Positions 23,301-37,900 of a stretch of 64,000 bases of DNA are shown here, piece after piece. The stretch's first letter is position 1, and each line of letters begins with the position of its first letter. The translations under genes were made by a program, and so were the position numbers. The DNA is from Theristus sp. LFF4_11 (Eukaryota; Nematoda; Chromadorea; Monhysterida; Xyalidae), in NCBI GenBank assembly GCA_030248135.1, contig JASANC010005309.1:62001-126000 (forward strand). Reading direction: 5' to 3'. The notes under the pieces were generated by a model that did no database searches, was not told the DNA's origin, and was given only the letters and a program-made list of their open reading frames with translations.

Positions 23301-24035
23301 TAGAGATGTAAGGGTCAAATTTTTTTTTTTAAATTAAAAAAAAAGTAAAAAAAATGAGCATTTTTTTATTTTTTTTATTAAAAATTTTTGAAATTTTTTC
23401 TTTAATGTACCCTGAAAATGCCGTTTTTGGCATAATTTTTCGAAAGTTCAACAAAAATTTTCTTTGACTTTACCTTGTCACTTAGTCTTCAACGCTGCAG
23501 GTGGTATTCTGGATTGATTTATCGACTGTTTTCAGCCTTGGTGAGTGATGATCGACTCGCGCTGAAGTACTTGAGCGTCGCAAAGGCTAGTTCAACAAAT
23601 TCCGATGTCGCTAAGGTGAGATAGAAGCAGAGAACTCACATTTACGCATCGTTTTTCAGGATCTCGAAAGGTAGAAATTGCACTGTCTGCCACTGCAAGC
23701 GTAACTTCGTTGGTTGCTCGTTACTGTTTCGCCTCGTGTCGTCAGCATGATCACACCGGTTTGTTGTTGAACTTGTTTCCGTGTTATTTGAGGTGAATTA
23801 AGAGGCAAAACACGAGACGTGATGTCGTCGGTGGGAAAATGGGGTCGCCGAAACCAAGTCTGAAATTTTCACCCTCCTCCCATATGAGTGGGGTCATATG
23901 GTAAGTCGGTGGCTCCTCAGATAATGATATTCGGACTCCCTGAAAAATTCTGAACAACTTTCATTTAAAAAAAAAATTAAAAAAAGTTTTTTTTTAAAGA
24001 AAAAAAATAGAAATTTTTTTTTCTTGACATCTCTA
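23301..24035. mobile_element. hAT-like non-autonomous transposon, 735 bp, copy 2
   Basis: Ends TAGAGATGTAAG / CTTGACATCTCTA, flanked by the exact 8-bp duplication GGCCTGCT (23293-23300 and 24036-24043). It is the inverted relative of 21438-22171, sharing its internal blocks and its length but having diverged in the terminal repeat. There is no transposase frame. Subterminal poly-A/poly-T tracts are common to both copies. Confidence 0.93.
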
Positions 24036-24456
24036 GGCCTGCTACCTGATGTCTAAGCCAAGCTTTCAAAGGATCACATCAGAAAACCTCGGTTTTAAGG
24101 AAATCTTTTGAGCTCGTTTTATACCTTGCGGTGATTTTCAGATGTGGGACTTCCTTCCACTCCGACCTAACTTTGCATTTTTTACTACTAAAAACTGATG
24201 GTTACTGTATAACACACATTGATTTCAGATGCCACATCAACAACAGCAGAAACAGGTAAAAACCTAAGCGAACAATTGCACAGACAGTTGATATTTTGAG
24301 ATAAGTGAAACGAGGAGGAACGGATGAACCTTTTTGTCAGTTGCGGTTTTTGTCATAAAGAATTTATCTTATTTTTTTTCAAATTCTTTCTTTTCAAAGT
24401 TTTCTGGATGCAAGAATTGTAATTCAAACGCACACACAAACACACATAAACTGCTG

Positions 24457-27400
24457 TCATTTTTTGTCACATCGCAACCGCAATTCCACATTCTCGTGCA
24501 ACAGTGATTCGTAGTTCTTTAGCCGCTCCTTTAAACCGACAATGTTCTGAAAGAAAACAATAGGCTAGAAAAAACTTTTACGTTTTTTTAGTTAAAACTC
24601 ACTGTTTGAGAAGTTACGGACTTATGATTGCCATTTTGAAAAGTGCGAATCAATTTTTACGCTACATCCAAATTTGGCTTTATTTGTTTTAATCGAGTTG
24701 TCATTTGAGCAATTGCTTTCTTACCACTTCATGGGTGCTGTCAATCAGCGGGACCAACTGACGATTGAGAATTTCGTTTTCGATCTGTAGCTCCTCAATA
24801 ACGGCGCTTTGACGGCTGACCTGTTGTCTAAAAAACAAACAGATTCCGACATCCCCACACCATATTTATTTATTTTGTTTTTTTAAATTCAGAGAGTTCA
24901 ATCAAGCTGCAGCGTTGGTCACAAACTTCAGATATTTCAATTCCGTGATCAGCGATTCCGGAGTATCTTGCAAGGACGGATTCCATTTCATCGCGTTCAT
25001 CATTGTGTTCGCGTGGCGATTTTCAAATGCTAACCGATGATTCTTCTCCACTTCAGCATGTAAATACTGTTGCAATTCGGTGATGCGTTTATCCTGAGCA
25101 TCGTATAGCACTACAGTTCATCTGTATAATAGGTATATACAACTGACTAGCTGATTGGTTGGCTGCATAGATACACGTGCAGTGTGATTCAAGCAATCTG
25201 TGCAGGCATTGCTGTGAGGCGGATGTAACCTGGATCATCATGCACGTCAACAAAAACCTTTCGCTCCAAAACGGCATCCTTCGCTTTTAGTTGTTCCAGG
25301 AGCACGACGGGCGAGTGGCCATTATTTGCGTTCGTTGCGGGCGGCTGAATGCGTCGTTTCTGTTTAGTGATTTGTTGAAGACGATTCAGGCTGGCGCGCA
25401 GTTGGTCTGCCTCGGATTGCAGTGCCGACATTTCTTCTCGAAGACTGGTGTTCTCAAGTTGCAGCTGAACGGATCAAAAATAATCAAGTTTTTATTATCT
25501 TTCAAATAAAAGCGTTGCAAAAACTTTATAATGTAAGTTACAACTAAATTACAACTAAACAAACTTTGCGCTGCTCTCTCAATGCCGCGCTGTCGCGACG
25601 GGCACCTTCAACTGTTTCAACTAGTTTCTCTGCCCAGGCGACACGATGCGGCGCATGTTCGGATGCTTCTGCTAGTTGTTTCTAAAAAAATTATGCCGTT
25701 ATAATATTCTTAAATTTACAAAATGTAATTACTTATCAAAAGGACTCGCTTAAAACAGTTATAATGTTACATAATTATCTCAAACAAACACACATGCGAC
25801 GCACGCAACTGGATTGTGTGTGCTGGACTCTTCTGTGTGCAACATATTGATAATACCACGTTTTAACATTGAGTGCAATGTCTTCAGACAAGAACTTTAC
25901 CTTCAGCTTCTCATTTTCATTGATCAGCTCTCGATTATCGGTCTCTCCACTGTAGCGTTTCAATCGTTGCAATTCTTCAATTTCAGACTGTAACTGTCGA
26001 TTCTCTGCTTCTAGTTCGTCCACTCTGCTGTGCAGAAAGTTGATTGTCTCGATTGGGGATCGCTGAAGCATGAAACGAATATTTAAAAAAAACTTGTCAA
26101 AGTAAAAACACAAAACACAAAATTATTTTTTTGGGTCAAACTCGACAAAAAACACTTTGGACAAAATTTGCGGCTGTTTATTCTGTTGCCTCTGGTAGTC
26201 GGCGACAAAACTGCACAGTTGCTTCACAATGTCAGTAACGTCCAGTAAGTCAACACGCTCCTGTGTGTTTTTTAACTTTTAAAAATTTAAAAATTCAAAT
26301 CGATAACCAATAAAACCTAATTACTGAGAAAAAGTCAAACCAAGTTGAAAAGCTACATTAGTTTTAATTTTTTTAAAAAACCTTAGGGGAGCCATTTTCG
26401 ATTAGGATTTGACCGGCGCTGTCACGAGCCTCAGCCAACTGTACTTTCAATCGTTCGTGCTGTTCAGTCAAACGAGTCAGCTCATTTTCGAGCTCAACGA
26501 TTCGATGTTCGTTGTAATCTTGTTGGACCAGCTAAAAAAGTTTGATATATCTAGATAACTTGCCAATAAATTCAAATGATCTATCTACCTCGCTGGTTGC
26601 TCCTGTTTTTGTTCTACTGTATGCCTTTTTTACTGGGATCACCCTCACAGTCAATTTTTAATGAAATCGGTCGACTACGTCTCATCACAGTCAACTGACT
26701 GGTTGCATGTCAAAAGACAGATGCTTTTATGGTTTTTTGAGTTTTAAAGTTTTCTTTTGACAAAAAACTGGCTTACTTCATGTTTTAGACGCTCATTTTC
26801 CACAATCAAACGTCGCTTTTCAGCATCTTCACCTTGCCTCGTCTTGGATGGCGCCTGCGATTTCGTATGTGTTTTCGTGGTTTCCATTTTTTGCGGTTGC
26901 TGTTCTTTTCGTAAGAATGAATTCTCTTGTTCAAGCCTGAAATTTCAAAATGTTTAAAATGCATCCGCTGGCTTACTCTGGCACGTGCAATCAGATCACT
27001 ACTGAGGCCACCCCTTTTCTACAGAGCTGTACATCTGATCTGATTTTGGCAACGCCGAAATGCAGAGAACCCCCATACATACAACTTGGTTGATTTGTAA
27101 CTACAGTTTAGTTGTGAATCGCATACAACTAGCTGTCTCTGCTTCGTACACACGGTTGCATTCCGTCCGTCAGGCCTGACTCCGCCTCCACCAACAATGC
27201 AAGCATGTGCACGGAATACACGCATCACGCATGCACAATCTAATCGGCTAGTTGTCTAAGATTTATAAATAAACTGTAGACTGCATCCGAAAACAGGACG
27301 GGTTTCAGATAAAGGATTCGAAAAAACATCAATTAACCGATTGACTCTCTCACGAGCACGAGCTAACAACTTTGAGTGATCACTGCATTCTCGTTCTTTT

Positions 27401-30400
27401 GCCGTCAACTTTTCTTTCGCACGGTCCAGTTGTTGCTGAACCTTTTTCACCGCCGTCCAACGGCTTATTGGGTCGTCCTCGGTCTAAAAAACCATTTTAG
27501 CACAACTTTTTTATTTATCATTTCGCTCTTGAAACGAACTTTGTGTAACTTTTACTTCAAAGATGCCAGATTATCAGGTGTAGGTTAGGGCTTGGGTTAA
27601 AAAAAGGAACAAACAAAATCAGTCTTAATGCAGTTTCTCACTGTTTGCGACGTGGTTGGCTCCAGCGGTTTCTCGCCCTCGTTCATTCGTTTGTAAGTAC
27701 GAAGTTGACTTTCGAGACTGTTGACGCGCTGTTTCAGTTGGCGATTCTCTGTCTCTTGCAGTTTCTGAAAGCGCTATATATTTGCGATAGCTTGTGAAAG
27801 ATGTGACGTGTGGTTCTTCAACCTGTCTTGCAATGTAATTGTGGTGGGTGATGCCAAGACTGTGAGGTTGTAACCAGACTGTCAATGAACAGCAACTTAG
27901 CTCAAAATTAAAGACAACATACCAATTTGGCCAATTCTTTAAGCCGCGTCAGTCGTCGCTCTGCATCTTCGTGTTGTTTTTCGGCGTTTTCCAGTTCCTT
28001 TTTCAAGTCTGCAGTCGTGGCGTCTTTGCGAGCTGAAATCGTTGCAAGCCATGATTATAGAGTGGCAATGTTCCCGAAGCCAGCGACAACTGGCGTTTTA
28101 GTTTTGTGCAAATTTGAACAGCAGATACTATAGATGGTATGAATAATTCATTCGTCAAACATTGAGTTTGAATAATGAATGACGAATGAGTAATATATTA
28201 TTCAAATAGTATTATTCACGTAATTTTTCAAATTATACATTATTCACATGAATAATTTGCCGATAGTAAATGATTAATGAATAATGAACAATTGTTCATT
28301 GACTTTTACCTGCCACCCTTCAGTTTTACCCTAACACATTGATGTTTTAGTTATCGAATTAGGTCCAAATCATCAATGGCGGAGAGGATCAAGTGCAAAT
28401 CACCATTTTAAACAAATCAACACTGATAAAAGTAAACAAAACGTTTAATTATAACCAAAGGCCCTAACGTCTGCTTTCCTAATCGGTTCAGGATAAAACT
28501 AATTGGCGACAGTTGTTAGGTGTACAGGTATAACATATCCAAATTTCAGTTCAAACGGATAAACGGTGCAGAAGATATAGCCATTTAACCGTTGCTTGTC
28601 GTGTGTGCACGCAGATAAACACAACAACAACAGAGAGAAACATAACACTGTCTCTTGTGACTTACGCGTGAGGGGTGCATAATTGCTCACATACGTATGT
28701 GTGTATGCCACATACAAAACAACCCCCTCGCATGATTCCCTTTCATTTTGTGTTTGTTGATTTTTCGATTTTCTGGACAAAAATGGCTGTATCTCGAGTT
28801 ATATAAAACCAAATTGAACGATTCTTTCACTTTTCCAAACTAAAATGCACTCAGGATTTCAAAAAATGTGTTGAATTTTGCACAGCTATCACGAATTTGC
28901 GAATAATGTATAAAACAAGCAGTGCAATAGGCAGGTTTCTGGTGTTCCATGGTTGAAATGCAGAAAAAACATGATACAATTTTGACTTACTGCATAAACA
29001 AACAAAACAAATCAACCGCGAGTTCATTTTTAGTTTCAGAAGGTCGTTTTGGTGCACCACCTGTGGAAATTTACAATCAGATTTCAGTACCTTCCTGTAT
29101 AGATGGTATGAATAATTCATTCGTCAAACTCTGAGTTTGAATAATGAATGACGAATGAATAATATATTATTCAAATAGTATTATTCACGTAATTTTTTAA
29201 ATTATTCATTATTCACTTGAATAATTTGCCGATAGTGAATGATTAATGAATAATGAACGATTGATCATTGACTTTTATCTGCCACTTTGTATTTTTTACC
29301 CTTAGCACATTGATGCTTTTGTTGTCGGATCAATGGCGGAGAGGATCAATAGTGCAAATCACTATTTCAAACAAATCAACACTCATCAAAGTAAACAAAG
29401 CGTTTAATTATAACTAAAGGCCCTAACTTCAGTTTTTCTGATCGGTTCAGGGTAAAACTAATTGGCGACAACTGTTAGGTATACAGGTAAAACATATCCA
29501 AATTTCAGCTGAAACGGATAAACGGTGTAGAAGTTATAGCCGTTTGCGGTAACCCTATCGTGTGTGTGCAGCATAGATAGACACAACAACAACAGAGAGA
29601 AACACAACACTGTCTCTGTGTGATGTTCGCGTGAGGGGAGCATAATTGCTCACATACGTATGTGTGCATGCCACATATAATATAACAACCCCAGGTGTGA
29701 TTTCCTTTCATTTTGTGTTTGTTTATTTTTCAAGTTTCGGGACAAAAATGGCTGTATCTCGAGTTATTTAACAGCAAATTGAACGATTCTTTCACTTTTC
29801 CAAACTAAAATACACTCAGGATTTCAAAAAATGTGTTGAATTTGGCGCATCTATTACGAATATGCGAATAAAGTGTAAAGCAAGTAGTGTAACATGCAGA
29901 TTTCTGGTGGCCCATGGTCGAAATGCGGAAAAATATAATACAATTTTAACGAACTGCATAAACAAACAAAACAAATCAACCGCGAGTTCATTTTTAGTTT
30001 CAGAAGTTTGTTTTGGTGCACCCGTAGAAATTTACAAATTGATTTAAGCACCTTCCTTTCAGTGGACATGTTTTTTGTCACTTTTCAATGCTCATGAGGT
30101 GTCACAAAATTGATGTGGTCAATCAAGGTGTGCTCTGAGAACACAAATTTTTGCAACTTGTGCAACCGGTTTTGAACAAATCCAGTCTTTTGTTCACATT
30201 ATTCATTCGTCACCAATAGTACTATTTGAATAATGGACCCATTATTCATTATTCAAAATAGTATTATTCAAATAATTTGAAAACCCCATTATTCATTCGT
30301 CAACTAATGAATAATGAGCCAATAGTATACCATCTATACCTTCCTGTCAGTGTACATGTTTTTTGTCACTTTTCAATGCTCATGAGGTATCACAAAATGC

Positions 30401-33400
30401 GAGGTTGGTGTGGTCAATCAAGGTGTGTTCTGAGCACACAACTTTTGCAACTTGTGCAACTTGTTTTAAATAAGTCCAATCTTTTTGTTTCCATTATTCA
30501 TTCGTCATTAATAGTACTATTTGAATAATGGGCCCATTACTCATTATTCAAAATAGTATTATTCAAATAATTTAAAAACTCCATTATTCATTCGTCAACT
30601 AATGAATAATCGACCAATAGTATACCATCTATAGCAGATACCCAGAAAAACAAAAAATTAATTAATTTGGTGTCAAAACAAAAACCCAACCAATCCGCTT
30701 TTTCAATTCTACTATCTCGGCATTATATTCCAATTCGGCATCTTTCGCGCGTTTCAATTCACGATTCGTTTTCAGTAATTGATCATCAATCTCTTGAATT
30801 CGTTGCTGAAAAATCACAATATTTTGATTCAACAATGACTTCTATCCTGACACTGAAAATTGAAAATTGAAAAACCCAATTGTAAATTGAAGTGATACAG
30901 AAAACAAAACAGTGAGCAACCTTGAGTTCAGTCTTCTCCAATCCCTCCAGACTCTGATCACTGTCCTTGCTAGGACGCCGATCCCCAGTGCCCATGATGC
31001 TCATCACCTCCGTTCTCAACTGCTCTAGTGATGCCCGCAGCTCCTGAAAAATGTTTTCGTAAAGCACGAAATCCAGTTAGCGATTTTTCAGATTGTGTTC
31101 CACTACCGGTTTTTTAACACGACAGACATGCGCAGACCAAATAAAAATCGAAAACAAGGTTTATTACCAAAATGATTTTCATAGCAGGAATCAATCGGCA
31201 AACCTGTAAACTGGAAGCAAAATTCCAAAAAAACATAAAACTTTACTCTATTTTCGCGTGTTTTGTTTGCCAGCTGCCGGTTGAGTCGGTCGCATTTCAC
31301 CTTCCACTCGAGCGCGTGCACACTTGGACCAGCAATTGACTTCGAATGAGCGGTTGACTCTTTCAACTCTTTTTGACCAACCGTTGAACTGGCAGCACGC
31401 TTTGAGTTCGCACCGGAGTCTCGTGTCTGCGGTCGAACGGGTGTCACCGTTGACGTGGATGGTCGCGACTCGCTAGCGTTGTTCACCGTCGGACGAGGGA
31501 CACTGGCGCCATCTAAGGTGTTTTCTCGCTGCGGCTGACGGGCAGCCGCTTTGGCGGCATCGAGGTCAAGTCGGAGACTGAAAATATGCCAAAAAGACTG
31601 ACTTTTTTTTGTTTCGGTGAACGGTTTGGTAAGAGTGGCAAGTATTGTTCAAAAACTATCCGTTGCACTGAAAAGGAGGCAGTGATACAGTCGGATGCAT
31701 GGTAGAAAAGAAGATAGTTTTTGGAAAGAACACGTCGCTTTGGAACCATTAAAAATTAAAACAAATGTAACAGAAGTTACGTTTCAGTTTTCACACTGGG
31801 CAAGTAATTATTATTCTGACTAAACTCAAAAGTAAATAAACTGGGGCGAATTCATTCACGACTCATTCTGAGCAAACTCGTGTATTTTAATTTATTTTAG
31901 TAAAGTATTTTAGTTTATTTGTTACAACCTAATTTCTGTTTTATAATATTCTGCTTTTCACCTTTCTATTTGATGCTCGTATTTAGCCGCATTTTCATTG
32001 CTCATCTGTTTCAACTGATCGTACGCTTGTCGCATCAACTGCAGCTCCTTCACGAGCTCGTCGTTCGTCTGCTGTTGTTCATTTAAATCGGTTTCAAGCT
32101 CGATGCACTTGATCACCTGCAGAACAAAGAGAGAAAAAATATCAAGGTGTTCTGTCTTGTGTCTTTTCTTTTTCGATAAATGCTTCCTCTGTCATGTCTT
32201 ATCCACAAAGATTTTTGCATAAAAGAATGTTTTTCATAAAATTTTCCGGTCATGAAACGGAACAAGACCTGAACATGTTAGGACACTGGGAGGTTTCTTT
32301 AGAACCACAGTTATGTTTAGCCGTAGCTTGTAGCAAGGGTAAAGGAGGACAAACAACACCTCCATTGCACTCACGTATTTCTCAAGGTTTGGATCGCTCT
32401 CAACAACCATCAGCCGGTCGGCCGATTCTCGGAGCTTTTGAAGGCGCTCTCGCTGCTCTTCATGCGTTCGCTGTTGCATTTCAAGAATTTGCCCACGAAG
32501 CGCTTCCTCGGTTTGCTCATGTTCCTTGCGGACAGTGTTTACTAGCTCTTTGTAGATAGTTAGCGCCTCGTCCTTTTGCGCTAGTTGGGCCTGCGTTCGT
32601 TTTTTTCTTTATTAAATTTGTGAATTTATTTATTTTGATTTTTTTGCCTAATTTGTTGATTTGATTTTGTTCAAGGGAACATGTCAGGGAGAATGACGTC
32701 ATTATTCAAACAAACTACGTGAAAAATGCAAGGCTATATCGTTTTGGATGAAAACTGATTATTTAAATGAAGTTATGGCGTCTGGGATAAAACTCAACAT
32801 TCAGATAAAGCTCTGCGAACCTTTAAGCTCTCCATCGTCACGGCACTGATTCGAGCCAACTGTTCCAATTCTTCTTGTTTTTGTCGATGCATGATCTTGT
32901 AATCGTCGTGGCTATCAGTTGTCCGTTGCTGTTCTTGTGAGCCGACAGAAGTTAAATCAGTTTTCAACTGTCGCGCCTCCATGCGACGCTTCTCATTTAG
33001 CAGTTCGACGTTTGTCTGAAAATATCACGCCATTGCAAGCAAACAAAATAGTTTGCAGCTGGGTTGATGTTAAATCACAGCTTGAAAAACTTATCAACAG
33101 AAACAGCTTTTCTCCACCTTAAAAATCGCAAAAAGTTGATTCAATACCTTTTTCAGTTGATCCACTTCTCGTCGACAATCTGCCAGTTGTGACAGACATT
33201 TGCGAAGTGAGCTCAACGAAAGTTCCAGTTGTTCGGGAATCGGCAGATTTTGATCCGGAAGACCGGATTGTAGAAATTCGGTCTAAAATTGAAGACACAC
33301 AAGTGTGAAAACAGAAAACAAACAAAAATTGCTTCAACAGGCCTCCGTTAATTCCTGATCGATCCACCGCTCTGATGTTTCATAATATTGAAGTTTGTTC

Positions 33401-34979
33401 TCCAACTCGGCTTCGCGAATCTCTGATTGCAATTCTTGTTCTTCTGCTGTCTGTATAAAGTTCGTTACACCTTGCAACGATTTTCTATCGGCATTCAAAA
33501 TTAATTTTCAAATGCCTTCTTTACCCTTCTCAATCGCACTTGTTCTTCTTCCATTGACTTTATGGTGTTCTCATAATCGGAAGCCAATCCAGATAATTCG
33601 CTCATCTGCAAACAAGTTAAAATGAATTGTCCACATTCTATATTCGAATTCTGCATCTGTATGTTTTATTTTTTACCTCCTTGCGCAACTTTTTGTTTTG
33701 CCGCTGCAACTTGAGCTCTGACAACCGCAATTGTTCCATGCGCGCGTGCCATTCGGAAACGCGTTTTGTTGCTTCAGTCGATTTTAGAGTGCTGATTAAT
33801 TCATGTAGACTTTCCTGTTTCAAGCGTAGCTCTGCTTCACGGTCGTTCGCCTGCGCTGCCATTTCGATGGCCTGAAATCATAAAAAAAGCTAAAATAGTT
33901 TTCCTTCAAGGTTTTGCAGTTCTTTTTCTAAACAAGTAAACCTCAGTCAATTTTCGCTTTATTTCCGCTCGATCAAAATTCAATTTCTGCAAATTGTTAT
34001 ACAACTTTGTTTGATCGTCCACCGGAATGCAACCGGCGAAACGTTGCCGAAGTGTCTGAAACCAAAAAGTAAAACTTCAGAATTAAAAACACATACTCGC
34101 AAGTGTGAGCTTACAATGTTCAAACACGCATGAAGTATAGTTCTGTGCTTATTGATTGCAGATTTGAAGAACAAAAAGGTCAGAAAATATTACATCAATC
34201 GTTGTTCGCAGTTGACTGATTTTGTGCGCAAACTGGAAGCGAACTGTTTGCTTCGACCGCTGCTGAGTGTCGTATCGTTGCTCACTGCGCAACAGTCGGT
34301 GTTCCACGGAGCGAAGCTTCGTTTTAACAATCGCCAACTCGTCAGAATAATTCGCGTATTGCACCCGGAGATGCACGATTTCCCGATGCAAACGACCTGT
34401 TGATTTTTTAATTCTTTTATTCGATTGGAAGAATATGAAAAGACTATCCTTACTTATTATGCTCTTTTGATCAGTTTCAGCTTGGAGGTCTCGAATGCAC
34501 TGTCTTAGCTGCTCCAATTCAATGCTGCGAGCAGCCGCTGTTTGTTTCCAAAACTGCATTTGATTGTAGCTGACGTCGCTGAGAGCCTTAAATAAAAAAT
34601 AAATAATTATACGTGACACAGTCCATTTCTATGTGATATGCAATTGGCTGATTGGTTGGTGAACACGTGATGCGTGCAGTCTGAGAAAGCAAAACTCCTC
34701 CCGCACAACAAAGCCTGCACAGAATGCTTGCATCCGGTGGATACCAACAATTGCCTCATTGCATATGATGTAAAAATAGACTGTGATTTCCTCATTGTCA
34801 ATCATAAACACACAATTTACCCTGATTTCATCGACTTCAGCCTTTTGCGTTGCATCGGCTGTTTCCAGCTCGTTCAACCGTGTCTTTGTTGATTCAAAGG
34901 TTTCTTTCGGGACACAATTTGTCATCTCCTCGCGCAACAACTGCTCGCTCTTTTGCAGGTGCAAATTTTGTGAACTGAC
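24457..34979 (-). CDS. CEP290: CEP290 exon map, central and C-terminal part
   Basis: Exons in gene order (±1-2 bases): 34821-34979, 34454-34586, 34194-34396, 33942-34055, 33677-33871, 33525-33605, 33343-33450, 33148-33282, 32821-33015, 32375-32590, 31962-32116, 31247-31577, 30921-31043, 30691-30805, 27923-28032, 27642-27764, 27338-27483, 26777-26936, 26382-26530, 26156-26260, 25901-26062, 25565-25682, 25258-25464, 24927-25093, 24725-24827 and 24457-24546. The exon 33343-33450 seems to end at a GC donor (ACGGAG then GCCTGT), the only choice that keeps phase into the next conserved exon. The 2.66-kb intron 28033-30690 is filled by a nested transposon. Confidence 0.82.
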
Positions 34980-37900
34980 CTGAACAAGTTGTCCCCAACT
35001 TTACTTGGTCACTAATAACTAATCAATCTCAATGGAATTATAGAAACTCAACCGAGATGATAGACACAAAACGTTTCAAAGTTAGCTCGGGCAGACAAAT
35101 TTCAAAATTCAAATCAAACACAAAATCCTAATCAGTATTTTTGTTTTTTTTGCCTTTTTATGCACAAAAACGTGAACCAAAAAAATTCAAAAATATGTAT
35201 CAACCTGCTGAAAATTCTCTTCGAGTGCTTTATTGCGAGTGTCGACAGTGGCGAACTGTTCTTTGAGCATTTCATACATTTGTTGCGCGTGCTCTGCGCG
35301 TTGTCTTTCGTTCAATTCACGCATTTCCAGCGCAGCTAAACGTTGAGCGGATGATTTCGGCTCGTTGATGATTTCTGTAAATTAGTTTCTGATTAACATT
35401 ATGAAGATACTTGCAGAAAATCAAAGTTTCTGTTTGTACATACATACCACCTGCTGCGGACGTTATTCGGCTTATTCCTGCTGATCTGCCCTGTTCATTC
35501 AAGAGCAAATCATACTGGATGCACTTCGCTTTCTCAATTTCTAGCAATTTCTTAATGTTATTGTTTTCTCGGTTCAGTTTTTCAACGAGAACCTGAAAAA
35601 TTGACAATATACCTGTCAAAAATTTAAATCAACAACAACGGTGAAAGCAGGGACGCTTCGACAAACTTCAGACTGATTGTCTAGTTTTGCTTTTTCGATT
35701 AGTTTCGCATTGTCTTCCATCAGTTGTCGATATTTTGTTGCCAATTGCTCGTGTGCACTGTTCAGCGATTCAAACTCCATGCGATCAACAGAGTGCTCGA
35801 TCATGTTGTGCAGCGCGTCGACTTGTAGATTTGACACTTCCTGAAAAACGATAATTTTCGTTAATGAACGATGTCCATATTGTCCAAACATGCTGAAAAG
35901 CGACTGAGGACAGTACCTTTTCTTTTTTTAAATGTGCCAGCTTTTGTACGTAGCTCGTTTCGATGTCTTGAATTGACTCGCGTACAAAATCGCGTTCCTG
36001 CGAAGAAATTTCCATTGAGCGGAATTGTTCGAACTTTCGAAATATGATTAATTCAAGGTGGAGCAAATAAAAACGACAGAAAAGTATTATCTTTTATTTT
36101 GGTCCTAAGACTCAACACGCGCATATATGGGTAAACAGCTTTATGTATGACGCGGCAATTCAAAATTATCAGAGTGATACGTGTCCCCTAAAGAGGGCCG
36201 GGTATTGGGCTATTTTGAATTGCCACATAAAAAATGAACTAGTTGTTTTACGTTCTGCAAATGCATTAAGTGGCAGAACCCAAAAAACAACAATAAATAA
36301 CTGGTATTCAAACAGCATTGGAAGTTCTTCCATTGCTGAACATTTCAGCTCAAAATGTTACAGCAGTTCTGAATACTAGCTATTCACTTTCTAACGTTTT
36401 TGTTTGATCTCACACTGTATTTTACCATTCGCAGCAAATGCTCGGACTGCGTCAAATGATTGTATTTTCTTGTCATTATTCGTTCGTTAATGCGCATTGT
36501 TGTATACTTTCGAGTCATTTCTGCCAGACGCCGACGTATTTCGGACTCATCTTGACCAATTGTATCGAGGAACCGCTGAAAATCAGCAAGATTTAAAAAA
36601 GAACAAAAACTCTGTGCCACAACGCAGCCTTACCTCAAACTCCACAAGCTTTATTTGACTAGCTTCGTAGCGTTCACTCATTTCAGAGTGTTTGATTTTG
36701 TCTTTCTCGGTCAGTTTCGTCCAGCTATCCTTTTCTTCGTTATATTTCTCATAGAGCAGACCATTAGCGTGTTTGACGACAGCGAGGCTAGTTTGGCATT
36801 CCCGTAGCAACTCTTCCATTTTACGCAACTGATCAGATTTTAGATTCAGTTCCTAAAACGTTAGACAACGGAAATTCAGACATATCAATGGTATTCACAG
36901 GTTCTGCATTTTGTTGAATTCCACACCAAACTGTTGATTTCTATTCTTCATTAACCTGTAAAAGTTGGAGCGAGTGCTCATTCATGCTTGCCAGTGCGTT
37001 AGCACTAGATACATCGATGCTATCAGGCACTGTAATCGGTTGAAATGCAACTGCTACTGACTTTTTGGCATCCGACTCAAGCTTACTGACCTGCGAAAAT
37101 TTAAAAAATGATGCGCTATTAAACCATTAAAATGCAAAGGAGAGAAAAATTTACAATACCATTTTCTCAGAGTCTGCAAGTTTTTGACGTAACTCGTTTT
37201 GAACTTCATGTGCCGCTTTTAGTTCCATTCGCAGCTCGTCGTTCCTTCCGCTTAGTCGGTCGAGCTCTGCTTTTGCTGTTACGCCGTTCAGCGACGTTTG
37301 TTGACTAATTGAGTTAGTGTGCCCTGCTTTCACTGGTCGATCAAAAAATTTTGCAGCATCTGGTAATCGCTTCAATTCGCCTGATGAAACCAGTTTGTTT
37401 AGTTCGTTTATCAATCTCGCTTGATTGGTCTTCAGTTCGTTAAGCTCTTCATTAAGTGCTAGGTTGTCGCTATGTAGCTTTGCAGTTGTTTGGCCCGGCT
37501 GTGCAATCAGGTCTGGCATTAGTTCTTGCTAAAAAAATTTAGCTTTGAGAAATTTTAGTTTGAATATAGGTTTTAGCATGGATTTAGAATTGCTTTTTTG
37601 TAGTACTCACCCTTGTTTGCATCAACGTCGCCTTCCACTCAGCTACTGCAGTAGAACGCCGTGCACGAAGCTCTTCGGTAAACTGCTCTACTGCCATCAA
37701 ATCGTCTGCTGTTAGACCCATTGACGCAGCTCTACAATTTCAAAATTTTGTTATTTGTTAAAATTGTATTTCAATGTTTAGTTTTTTGTTAAACCCACCG
37801 CTCGCCAATTTTCTGAGCGAATTTGTGCATATCCAGTTTCATTGTCACACGTTCGTCTTCCAACCTATCGATCTGTAAATATATGATTTTAATTTAATAT

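Noticed and set aside
28499..30081. Several 60-90 residue frames repeated twice
   Set aside because: They lie inside the two nested transposon copies, contain no known motif, and are disrupted differently in each copy.
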